Positions 48,853 through 60,634 of a stretch of DNA of 64,000 nucleotides are shown piece after piece. Position 1 is the first letter of the stretch. Each line of letters begins with the position of its first letter. Source of the stretch: Przewalskia tangutica (lineage: Eukaryota > Streptophyta > Magnoliopsida > Solanales > Solanaceae); assembly GCA_029844215.1 (NCBI GenBank), contig CM056725.1:62037609-62101608 (forward strand), in the 5' to 3' direction. Under the pieces are notes generated by a model. The model worked only from the letters and a program-made list of their open reading frames with translations. It was not told the DNA's origin and made no database searches. The position numbers were made by a program, and so were the translations under genes.

Positions 48853-50220
48853 TAGAAGTTGTTTAGAACTTCTAAGGGTTTCTTGGAGCGAATTGGAGCG
48901 TACAGAATAAGAGCTAAACCTTGCTCAGGATCGACTTTAATCTTGGATAATTTTGGGCTTATCGAGGTAAATATCTTTGTCCTTCTATTGTAATTGGACA
49001 TTACATATAGTAGTTTAGAATTGAGTATAAGATATAGAAGGGTGGTTTATAAGAAGAGAATTGAACTGTACTTACATTGGGCTGTATTTACAAGAGACTT
49101 GTGTAGCTTTACGGGTAGGGAAGTGCTGCCCAAATTTCCGTAGAAATAAGAACCTTTTGCTTAGAATATTCTACAGAGTAGTCTAGACGTTGATAGACGT
49201 ATTTGAATATTATAGGTTGATACTCTGCGCGCGACATATTCGACTTGGCAGGTGGATTTCGCCGAGGAGGTATATGATTCTTCCTATCCTCTTGAGCATG
49301 ATATTTTAAAAGAATATATATAGTACGATAGACGTACGTGTGTTAACTGAACGTGGTTTTCCATCGATGTCTTTTGACTTGAGTTTTAAATAATAAGAAT
49401 CTTGAAGTATTTCAAAAGAATTAAGAATCGTTTTTGAAAGAAGGGTAATACTTGGTTTTAAAAGCTTAAGAGTTATACTAGCTTTATGGAAAGTTAGGTA
49501 TAACGACTTAAGAGAGATAAAAGGAACGGTTTACTTAATTGTTTATAAAAGCCTTGTATTGATTTCGGAAATGAGAATAAGTATCGAACAAACCACTGCA
49601 GCGCTAATAAAGGAAAATGTATTGACTAATTAAGTATTATTAAAACCAGTAGAAACCTCCATCTGCATAGAAGCTAAGATAAGACAAAATTGTATTACAT
49701 TTCCTAGATCATGGCTGCTTTAATAAGATCATTAATAAACAAGTTTTGATTTTCTTAAAATTTCAAAGTAAGGACTGGATTTATAAAAGACAAAGACTTG
49801 AAAAATTGAAGTGTTTTCATTTAAAAATGAAGGCATGCGTTTGTCTTAAGTTGGTTCAAAAAGAAGGTAGGGAAATTGTTTTGGTTTACTTAAAAAGATA
49901 GTCACTCTATTTTGATACTACGGGTATCGTGTGACTTTTTGTGAAAGAAACAGATCTTTTTAAAGAGTTAATATATGAAGTACTTTGGGGATAAAAACCC
50001 GAACTTGTTGACATAAAATAGAAAGTACCTGGTGTGAATAACTTGACTATGTTGGTTTGTGATAGCCTTGTAATACTTTCTTGTTGGTTTGATAAGTAAA
50101 CATGTTATGATGCTACGTGTGTTAGTATCTTGTAACGTTTGTGTAAAGGGGGTTCCCTTGTTGTGCTTATGTTGTTTAACGATAAGCCGTTATGTTAGTA
50201 TTGTACCACTCACCTCTTGA

Positions 50221-50520
50221 CATGTTATACCGGGGGTTAAGTTGCCCCCCGATGCGAGGGATGCCTCATGCGGGTCCACGAAACCTATGCGGAGCTACGA
50301 GAGTTCCAGGTTAGTGTGCGGGGAATACCTCATGCGGTCTATGTGGCCATGCGGGCTACGAGAGTCCAGGACGATACCGAGGAGTAGCTACCCTCGATGC
50401 GGGGAATACCTCATGCGGGCCTAGGTGGCCTATGCGAGTCGCGGTGAGTTCGAGTTTGTGACGCGCATTGATCACGAGGGCGAGTGGCGGCCGATCATGT
50501 GGCGCGGTCTAGAAAGACCT
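50221..50520 (+). repeat. Degenerate CCTCATGCGG repeats in B 3' LTR
   Basis: Copy of 46440-46730 with scattered 1-3 base differences. Confidence 0.7.
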
Positions 50521-51048
50521 CGTGATACAGTTTTATAGCATTGTTAGTACTGTGGGTTTTAGTAGTCGGCTATGCCTTCGTACTTACCCCGTACAGTTTT
50601 ATTATGACACATGTGGGACCTGGTGTTCATGTGTATTCCTTGGTACTTTTATATCATGGATCGCGGTGAGGAAGGAATTCCACGCATGATTGATATTGTG
50701 GGCATGAGACCCATGGTTATATTTGAGTGATGACTTTAAGGGCGTGAGTCCACGACTTGACATATTTGCTCACATATTGTGTATCGTAAATTGGTTATCA
50801 TATATGTCTTACATTTTATATAGACTATTATGATTTCATTTCTGATATTTTGATTTCACATACTTGGTACCTGTTGTACTGACCTCCTTCGGGGGGCTGC
50901 GTTCATGCCGCAGGTAGAGGTACACCAGTTGTTGATCCTCGCTCATAGAGTCACAGTTCAGCGTTTTGGGAAGATCCATTTCTCCGGAGGCTTATCTGTG
51001 GTATAGTCCCCTGTCGTTGAAGGTACTTACATTCGTGGTATGGCGAAA

Positions 51049-53673
51049 TATCACGACCACCGACCGGGACGCGGGTGCCCTACCTGGGCACCCTTACAGG
51101 TATACATCAGAGATAATCAGCGGAACATACATGAAACTTTTTTTAAAAAAGAAATGAACAACAGAAGTAAAATAACAGGTTAGCCGATAGGGCTACCTTC
51201 CTGGACATAAATATATACAACCGAAGCAGTTGCCTCCTTTCCTTTACAAACTGACCCACAACATGTGACTACAGACCTCTAAGAATTTTTAACATAACAA
51301 CTGTGGCGGGACAGGGCCCCGCCATACCCCTGAATATACATGAATCTACTACCTCAGGGAAAACCATACCAAGAGCTAAGCCTCCGGAGCAAATGGAGCT
51401 TTCTCTCAAAAACTGAACCGAGATCCTAAGAGCAAGGATCACCAACCCGGCTTCTAAAACAAGTGACTTCTTTCTTAAAACCCTAAGCAACTGGTACCTT
51501 AAAAACAGTTTGCCCTTCTTTATTTCAAATCATTTCTTTACTTACATTACTGAAGAAAACCATTATTTTAACCTTCCATAAAGCCGTTATAACCAACTTC
51601 CCATAAAGCCGTTATAACCCTTTATGGTTTTAGACCAACTCATTCCTTTTATAACATAGAGACTTCTACTTTTTGAAACCAAGTATTAAATACTTTCAAA
51701 TCAACTCTCTTAACTTTCAAAAATACAATTAGTCTCTTAACCTTTTGAACTCAAGTGACTCCTTTTATTATAAAACCTTAGGCAATTGATGCCTTAAAAT
51801 CAAGTTGTCTTTTCACTAAAATCAAGTCATTTATCTTTCCATAAAGCAAATATAACTAACTTCCCATAAAGCCGTTATATTCACTTTATGCCTTAGCCCA
51901 AAAACAATTTCCTATCCAAGGGACTTATACGTTTAAAACGGAACAAGTATCACATACTTTAAAACTCTTCAAGTCCCTTAACTTTAATACACCAATAGAC
52001 ATCCTTAATACTTTCAAATAAGTGAGTTAATCTCCTAACTCACCCGACTTGGCTATTCATAAAACTAGTAAGGGATATCAAGGTGTTGTACGTCTACCGT
52101 ACTACATACGTGCAACTAGTCATGCTCAAAAGATAGGAAAAGTTCTATATAGAGTAAGTCACACAACTACCTCTTAACTTCCAAGAGTAGAAGGAAACAT
52201 GAAATGATACCACGGGTATATTCCATACATAGAAGCATGCCAAAGGAAGGAAGAGGTTCACATACCTCGCGACGATTATCGACAAGTAGCGAAATGCTCC
52301 AAAGTACTTCAACCTTGAGCTATTCCATTCATCAAGTAGGATACGCTATACTTAGTACTTCAACCTATAATGGTCACCATACGTCCATTAACCTCTAATT
52401 TCAAACGTAGAATATTTTAAGTGCTAAGTCACTAAATTCTACGGAAAATCGGACAGCACCTCCTTTGTTTCTACTCACTTTGCCACCTTTTTCAAGGCCG
52501 AATACAATAACCAAACACGCCCCATTTAAGGCCCAATCAAAGAAATTAACAATAGGGGATTACACGCCTACTAGACGTGTAAAATTCCGCCCCACAAACG
52601 ATATCAAAATAATACAACTATATGCCCAATTCGGCTAACTTGAAACACTACCACATAAATTCTTATCCAATTTCCATTTCAATCCAAGTTATTAGCCTAA
52701 CATGATATCAAGTCGCAAATGATTATAACTACTATAATCTTCAAGTCAACAACATGCGACGATTCTAATATCGACTAAATTGTAATCCGACTTAACATGG
52801 TCTACATTACATTTCGGATTTTCAAGGCTACAATCAACCCATAATCCTTATAAACTTCAACACATGTACTTCATGCTAGCAACAAGTAAAGCTAACAACA
52901 ATATAAATAATCTTGTAACACTTTAAAAAAAAACAAGATTATACCTCCACGAATCTTAATCCAATCTTCAATCCGAAGTCGCTCCTTAGCAACTTAGAGA
53001 CTCTTCAAGCCACTTCAATCCGCTACGTGAGACCCTTAGAACAATACCAACCAATTTCCTTCAAGCTTCCAAACAAAACCTAGAAAGACCACTAGGTTTT
53101 CGTTTTGCGACTAACCCGTAAACTATCTTTTTCCGAGATTTTTCTATTGAGATATGCTTACAATATCCTCAAGAACCTTGGTTTAAAATGTGGAGCTTAA
53201 AGAACAAGGAACAATTTTTTTTTTCTCCTTGCTCCTCTCAAACCCGAGAGCTAACCTAAGCAAGAACAAGAGTTCTTCAAATTTCCCTAAGTGTAAATGC
53301 CTTGTCTTGCTACTTAGGATGACTATAACACAACATGGAGGGTTAGGATTAGAACACTTGTGAGGTTTGGATGAGGTCTTATTAAATATCAAGAGTAGTG
53401 GTCCCATTGACCAAGTCAAATATGTCAAGCTCTTCAATGTTGCAAGACTTGTCTTCCTAACAAGGGTCAAATGACCCTTGTGCCCATGCTACAATTCGTC
53501 CAAGGCACCATAAGGGGGGGGGGGTGACACGTGTCGCCCTCCCATTCGTCACAATATTACGTTTTCCGACAATTTCACAATTCCGATAAATTTTTTTACA
53601 AGTCTCAAATCTTTACACTTGTGAGTTCTTTCGTACGTTCTTAAAACAAGTCCTGTAATTACGGGGTGTAACA
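51049..53673 (-). repeat. H 3' LTR, internally deleted (2625 bp)
   Basis: Matches 54897-60772 except for a gap at about 51446, where CACCAACC joins directly to CGGCTTCTAAAAC. Stem-loop TAGCCGATAGGGCTA at 51181-51195. G-box GACACGTGTC at 53526-53535. Confidence 0.85.
53526..53535 (-). promoter_or_regulatory. G-box palindrome in H 3' LTR
   Basis: GACACGTGTC flanked by GGGGT and GCCC, extending the palindrome. Confidence 0.5.
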
Positions 53674-54896
53674 TTCTTCCCCCCTTAGAAACATTCGTCC
53701 TCGAATGTTCTTTCGGAGTCAAACTTATAATTAGCGAAACAGTTTCCTTTCACAACCCCGACATACCAACAATGCCACACATGGCCCTAATACCTCGCAC
53801 ACGCATATCTGTCCATCATAAGCCCAAAAAAGATTATCTTTTCGTGCTTCCAACTCTTTCTAGCATACATACATAAATTCCATACCGATTCTGGCCTCTA
53901 ATCTTTGGAGTCACTCTATAAAACAATATACGGCCATTTCCGACTCCCACGACCTGGTTCCGGTGGAACGCGTCCACGAACCCGTAAAACAATTAACTAG
54001 ACTTGGGTCTTGCACCCTCGTGACCTTGTCACGTAGCGGAACTACTACCAACTGATCCCACTCCATTCCAGGCCATGGGGAGACCCGTAACAGGTCCTCA
54101 CCCCGACCCGCCGTCGCACTTAAATCTTATTCTTGGTCTATAAATCTTTCTACCCGAGAAGACCTTGTACATCTAAGGTCTCAGCGGTCTTCAACATTCT
54201 TAGGCTCGCAATTTCCATGCTCCAAGCCTATCTTATCAGGCTCCCCGTAAACGTGTACAAAAACTTCTCATAATACCATAATCGTGTCGTTTCGAACACA
54301 ACAACCATAACTTACTCTATACGGACCTCATCCGTACAATTCTCTTAAGCCTACTACGCAGCTTAATCTATTAACATGACATTCCGTTAATTTCCTTAAC
54401 ATGGCGTCTTAAGGGTTCACTACCCTATCAGACAGCTCATCCTTTCCCAATAATCTCAAAATAAAACACAAGACCTTGGCGAAAATTTACTAACTATTCC
54501 ATATCTTCCCGGTATCTAGTTAGTCTTTACCACTCTTGGTAAATCTAAAACCATTCTAGGCAACCCATAAATGACCCTCATACATAACTCCGTATAGATG
54601 TATGTCACAATACCAACTATACTATATCATTACCAACCTGGATACGCAATCCACATAGTCCTTCCTGGGTCACTGCTGCCTTTCTCGTAGCTGCAATCAA
54701 CATAACTCGTTAGGGAGAGACGACCCTAACAACACAGCTCTATCGCACGATCTCAGAGTGAGAAGAATGGAAACCAATCCTAAATGTCCTGCAGCCTCCC
54801 GATTATAGATGTGGTGCACAACACACCGATAATCAAGACTCTACTAGACACGGTCTGTAGACACTTTCCGAGGACTAACTGCTCTGATACCACTTT
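53674..54896 (-). other. H internal region, non-coding (1223 bp)
   Basis: Minus-strand polypurine tract TCTAAGGGGGGAAGAA lies next to the 3' LTR. It is one base longer than G's core and similar along its length, with substitutions scattered and no frame preserved. Confidence 0.78.
54881..54892 (-). other. PBS of H
   Basis: Minus strand TGGTATCAGAGC, a full iMet-type match, 4 bp from the TG at 54897. Confidence 0.82.
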
Positions 54897-55574
54897 TGTC
54901 ACGACCCGACCCCGGGACCGCGACTGGTGCCCTACCTGGGCACCCTTACAGGTATACATCAGAGATAATCAGCGGAACATACATGAAACTTTTTTTTTTA
55001 AAAAAAATGAACAACAGAAGTAAAATAACAGGTTAGCCGATAGGGCTACCTTCCTGGACATAAATATATACAACCGAAGCAGTTGCCTCATTTCCTTTAC
55101 AAACAGACCTCTAAGAATTTTTAACATAACAACTGTGGCGGGACAGGGCCCCGCCATACCCCTGAATATACATGAATCTACTACCTCAGGGAAAACCATA
55201 CCAAGAGCTAAGCCTCCGGAGCAAATGGAGCTTTCTCTCAAAAACTGAACCGAGATCCTAAGAGCAAGGATCACCAACCTGGGTACCTAAAACCTGCGGG
55301 CATGAGCGGCCCGAAGAAGTCGATAACAGTACGAATATGGAACATAAATAACGTCTGATAAGCAGATCATAATCAGACAAAAGAATGACAGGGACAAGTA
55401 TAAAAATACATACCAGATCCTGCCGTGTCATTACCACTTATGAACTTAATCGTAGCTTATTATCTTTTCCCCATTTTCAATAAAAGTTATAGTCACACTC
55501 TTGTGCACATGATTAGGAAAATCATTAAGTTCATTACCATATAACTTACTTATCCTCCATAAGTATAATCCGGC

Positions 55575-55965
55575 CCTTTAAGGAGAGGCGCCTATACTAC
55601 CCGACCCAATCTGGGACGCGATCAAGGTCACATAGTCTGCCCCTAAAGGTATACTGTCCGGCCCATTCCTGGGTCAATAATGTCATATAGTCTGCCCGTA
55701 AAGGTATACTGCCCGGCCCATTCCTGGGTCGATAATGTCATATAGTCTGCCCGTAAAGGTATACTGCCCGGCCCATTCCTGGGTCGATAATGTCATATAG
55801 TCTGCCCGTAAAGGTATACTGCCCGGCCCATTCCTGGGTCGATAATGTCATATAGTCTGCCCGTATAGGTATACTGCCCGGCCCATTCCTGGGTCGATAA
55901 TGTCATATAGTCTGCCCGTAAAGGTATACTGCCCGGCCCATTCCTGGGTCGATAATGTCATATAA
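55575..55965 (-). repeat. 55-bp tandem array in H 5' LTR, about seven units
   Basis: Units CCGGCCCATTCCTGGGTCGA with ATAGTCTGCCCGTAAAGG, nearly identical from 55672 to 55960. Homologous to the 57-bp units of A and to two or three units in G. Confidence 0.92.
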
Positions 55966-57563
55966 AATCCGGGAATTTAACCCAACGTACTACGCGCCTC
56001 TACTCCTTTAGAAAGACTCTTTTTTCAATAAAACTTCCTAGATACTAACAACTATAGTATCAAGTCCTATCCACCTTTCAAGACAAGTCACAATACCTTT
56101 TTAGAAATACAATTACCGGCTTCTAAAACAAGTGACTTCTTTCTTAAAACCCTAAGCAACTGGTACCTTAAAAACAGTTTGCCCTTCTTTATTTCAAATC
56201 ATTTCTTTACTTACATTACTGAAGAAAACCATTCTTTTAACCTTCCATAAAGCCGTTATAACCAACTTCCCATAAAGCCGTTATAACCCTTTATGGTTTT
56301 AGACCAACTCATTCCTTTTATAACCAAGAGACTTCTACTTTTTGAAACCAAGTATTAAATACTTTCAAATCAACTCTCTTAACTTTCAAAAATACAATTA
56401 GTCTCTTAACCTTTTGAACTCAAGTGACTCATTTTATTATAAAACCTTAGGCAATTGATGCCTTAAAATCAAGTTGTCTTTTCACTAAAATCAAGTCATT
56501 TATCTTTCCATAAAGCAAATATAACTAACTTCCCATAAAGCCGTTATATTCACTTTATGCCTTAGCCCAAAAACAATTTCCTTTCCAAGGGACTTATACG
56601 TTTAAAACGGAACAAGTATCACTTACTTTAAAACTCTTCAAGTCCCTTAACTTTAATACAACAATAGACATCCTTAATACTTTCAAAGAAGTGAGTTAAT
56701 CTCCTAACTCACCCGACTTGGCTATTCATAAAACTAGTAAGGGATATCAAGGTGTTGTACGTCTACCGTACTACATACGTGCAACTAGTCATGCTCAAAA
56801 GATAGGAAAAGTTCTATATAGAGTAAGTCACACAACTACCTGTTAAATTCCAAGAGTATAAGGAAACATGAAATGATACCACATGTATATTCCATACATA
56901 GAAGCATGCCAAAGGAAGGAAGAGGTTCACATACCTCGCGACGATTATCGACAAGTAGCGAAATGCTCCAAAGTACTTCAACCTTGAGCTATTCCATTCA
57001 TCAAGTAGGATACGCTATACTTAGTACTTCAACCTATAATGGTCACCATACGTCCATTAACCTCTAATTTCAAACGTAGAATATTTTAAGTGCTAAGTCA
57101 CTAAATTCTACAGAAAATCGGACAGCACCTCCTTTGTTTCTACTCACTTTGCCACCTTTTTCAAGGCCGAATACAATAACCAAACACGCCCCATTTAAGG
57201 CCCAATCAAAGCAATTAACAACAGGGGATTACACGCCTACTAGACGTGTAAAATTCCGCCCCACAAACGATATCAAAATAATACAACTATATGCCCAATT
57301 CGGCTAACTTGAAACACTACCACATCAATTCTTATCCAATTTGTTATACCCCGTATTTCCAGAGTATGTACGTAAGGGAATACGTACAAAAGTTTAGCCT
57401 TAAAAGTTAGGCTTGGACGGAAATACTTGGGCACAACTCACTAAAAGAATCGTTTTCCGACGAAACGTTTTACACAACTCGCGTAGGATAAATTCCGGCT
57501 ATGTCATTTCTAATTTTTGCGGATTTTTCCGAGAGACGAAACACTTTGGGCCAACGGGAGGGC

Positions 57564-57757
57564 GACACTTGTCACCCTCCAATTGGTGGACTTGAGGCGT
57601 CTATTGGGACGAATTGGATAGCCAATTTTGTCAAGTAGTTGATAGGATATTTTGTGTGCAAGTTGGCTAGGTACACTTGCCCTAATCTTGACCTTACACT
57701 TGCCTAGCACTTGGCTAAATCTTGGCCATTGGTTGGCCATGTCTTGACCTATAAATA
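57564..57757 (+). promoter_or_regulatory. S promoter region
   Basis: GACACTTGTC at 57564-57573 and TATAAATA at 57750-57757. TTTTTCCGAGAGACGAAAC lies just upstream, near 57523-57541. Confidence 0.6.
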
Positions 57758-58899
57758 CCCCCCTTAAGATGAAGAGTTCTTCATCCACAAATTCCTTTCC
57801 AAGTCTTGAAAATCCTTCCTCTCCTTGTAGCTTTTAGTCCAAACACCTCCCCTCGAGAAGCTTAGCCGAGGCTATTCCCCTAGCCTAGAAATCTACCCCC
57901 TCCCTTGGTAGAAAAGTTGCCTTCTAGTATTGTTATAATGCCCAAAATACCCTAGCCCAAATCCCTTAGTCCTTAGTAGAAGTTGTGAAGAACTTCTAAG
58001 GTTTTCTTGGAGCTACCGGAGCGTACAACTTAGGAGCTAAACCTTGCTCGTGCGACTTTTATCTAGGATATTATTGGGCTTACCGAGGTAAATAAACTTG
58101 TCCTTCTTTTGTAATTAGAGAATACATCTGTAGAAGTATAGAAATAAGTATAAATACTTAGAAGGATATTAAAGAATAGAATTGAATCATATCACAGTAG
58201 AAGGGTTTAAAGAATAATAATCAAATCAGACATACTTAGAATTTGTTTGCGATGAACTTGAGTAGCTCACCGGTAGGAAGTGCTGCCCAAGTTTCGTAGG
58301 ATAGAGAACCCTCTCGCTTAGAACTTTTGAGTAGTCGAACGTTGATAGGCGTGTCCGCTATTATAGGTTGATTCTCTGCGCGACATATTCAACTTGGCGC
58401 GTGGTTTTTATTTGAGAAGGTATGTGATTCTTCCTAAAGCATGATATTTTAAAATATATATGTAGTATGGTAGACGTACATGTGTTAACTGAATAATAAC
58501 TACGGCAATGTCTTTTGACTTAAGCCTGAATAATACTTACGGCAATGTCTTGCGACTTAAGCCTGAATAATAAGGATCTTAAAGCATTTCAAAAGAATAT
58601 TGAATCATTTTCTTCTGTAAGAAAACTAATTGGTTTTAAACATCAAGCTTAAGAGTTATACTAGCTTTATGGGAAGTTAGGTATAACAACTTAAGAATGA
58701 TAAAAGGCTTTACTTATGTGTTTATAATGACTTATATTGATTTATGAAAGAATAATAAAATGGTTTGATAAGTAGACATGATATGATGCTATGTGTGGTA
58801 GTGACTTGTTACATTTGTATAAGAGGTATTCTTGTTGTGCTTATGTGGTTTAACGATAAGTCGTTATGTTGGTATTATATCACTCACCTCTTGACATGT

Positions 58900-59180
58900 T
58901 CAGGGGTTAAGTCGCCTCCGTCGCGGGGTAGACTCGGCGATGCAGGACCATGATTCGAGAATACCTCACGCGGGTCCAGGGACCTATGCGAGCTACGAGT
59001 TCGTGTTAGTGTGCGGGTTATACCTCACGCGGTCTATGTGGCCATGCGGACTACGAGTCCGGGACGTTGCCGAGTAGCTACCCTCGATGCGGGGTTATAC
59101 CCTACGCGGGCCTAAGTGAGTGGCCTATGCGGACTACGGAGTCGAGATTAGGCTTGCTTAATGATACTATGGGCAATTGG
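58900..59180 (+). repeat. Degenerate CCTCACGCGG repeats in S
   Basis: TACCTCACGCGGTCTATGTG and related words repeat about four times, the counterpart of the E, F and B blocks. Confidence 0.65.
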
Positions 59181-59622
59181 CCGCCCGATCATTCGCAGCC
59201 TAGAAAAGACACATTCTGATTTACCTATTGTTGCTCTTGTTTGTGATGTGGCACTATGCGGTTTCTCGTTGTTTCATACATATTTGTAAACTGGTTTTAA
59301 AATGATATGATTTCATTTAAGTACTTTACAGTTTCACATACTTAGTACCTGTTGTACTGACCTCCTTCGGGGGGCTGCGTTCATGCCGCAGGTAAGGGCA
59401 AGCAGGTGCTAGATCCACATCCTTAGGATCTCTTTGCATTGGTGTCAGGAGCTCCATCTTCTCCGGAGGCTCTACTTTTTGGTATGATCTCCCTGTATTG
59501 TAGATAGTTTGTACATTCAGGGTATGGCGGGGCCCTGTCCCGCCATAGTTGTTTACTTCCTTAGAGGTCTGTAGTCCTATTGTACAGTTGGGATGTAACT
59601 GCAAAACTATGTTATGTATATA

Positions 59623-59634
59623 TGCCGAAAGGCG
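59623..59634 (+). other. LTR hairpin with GAAA loop (S)
   Basis: TGCCGAAAGGCG: stem TGCC/GGCG (one G-U-type pair), GNRA-type loop GAAA, about 140 bp before the LTR 3' end. Confidence 0.55.
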
Positions 59635-60624
59635 ACATTTTCTCACATAAAACTGTGTCTCTTTTTACAACTGTTTCATGTCTTGTTTTATATTCCGCTG
59701 ATTACTCTGATGTATGACTACTTGGGTGCCCGGGTAAGGCACCAGTCACGGGCCCCGGAACGGGTCGTGACACAATTTCCATTTCAATCCAAGTTATTAG
59801 CCTAACATGATATCAAGTCGCAAATGATTATAACTACTATAATCTTCAAGTCAACAACATGCGACGATTCTAATATCGACTAAATTGTAATCCGACTTAA
59901 CATGGTCTACATTACATTTTAGATTTTCAAGGCTACAATCAACCCATAATCCTTATAAACTTCAACACATGTACTTCATGCTAGCAACAAGTAAAGCTAA
60001 CAACAATATAAATAATCTTGTAACACTTTAAAAAAAACAAGATTATACCTCCACGAATCTTAATCCAATCTTCAATCCGAAGTCGCTCCTTAGCAACTTA
60101 GAGTCTCTTCAAGCCACTTCAATCCGCTACTTGAGACCCTTAGAACAATACCAACCAATTTCCTTCAAGCTTCCAAACAAAACCTAGAAAGACCACTAGG
60201 TTTTCGTTTTGCGACTAACCCGTAAACTATCTTTTTCCGAGATTTTTCTATTGAGATATGCTTACAATATCCTCAAAAACCTTATTTTAAAATGTGGAGC
60301 TTAAAGAACAAGGAACGAATTTTTTTTTCTCCTTGCTCCTCTCAAACCCGAGAGCTAACCTAAGCAAGAACAAGAGTTCTTCAAATTTTCCTAAGTGTAA
60401 ATGCCTTGTCTTGCTACTTAGGATGACTATAACACAACATGGAGGGTTAGGATTAGAACACTTGTGAGGTTTGGATGAGGTCTTATTAAATATCAAGAGT
60501 AGTGGTCCTATTGACCAAGTCAAATATGTCAAGCTCTTCAATGATGCAAGACTTGTCTTCCTAACAAGGGTCAAATGACCCTTGTGCCCATGCTACAATT
60601 CGTCCAAGGCACCATAAGGGGGGT

Positions 60625-60634
60625 GACACGTGTC
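60625..60634 (-). promoter_or_regulatory. G-box palindrome in H 5' LTR
   Basis: GACACGTGTC, same context as 53526-53535. Confidence 0.5.

Larger units (their letters stand above)
57342..59772 (+). mobile_element. S: 2431-bp solo LTR with perfect TSD
   Basis: Starts TGTTATACCCCG and ends GGGTCGTGACA, flanked by CAATT at 57337-57341 and 59773-59777. The empty site is present in H's first LTR. No PBS or internal region is present. It is the innermost layer of the A-B-H-S nest and so the youngest there. It matches E's 5' LTR (2436 bp) over its length. Confidence 0.93.

Noticed and set aside
53183..53470. 95-residue minus-strand frame, also at 60287-60574
   Set aside because: Kept in both H LTRs only because they are copies of each other; no domain, and the G LTRs do not show it.
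59326..59646. 106-residue minus-strand frame
   Set aside because: Falls in the stem-loop region of S and is not kept in E's matching LTR.
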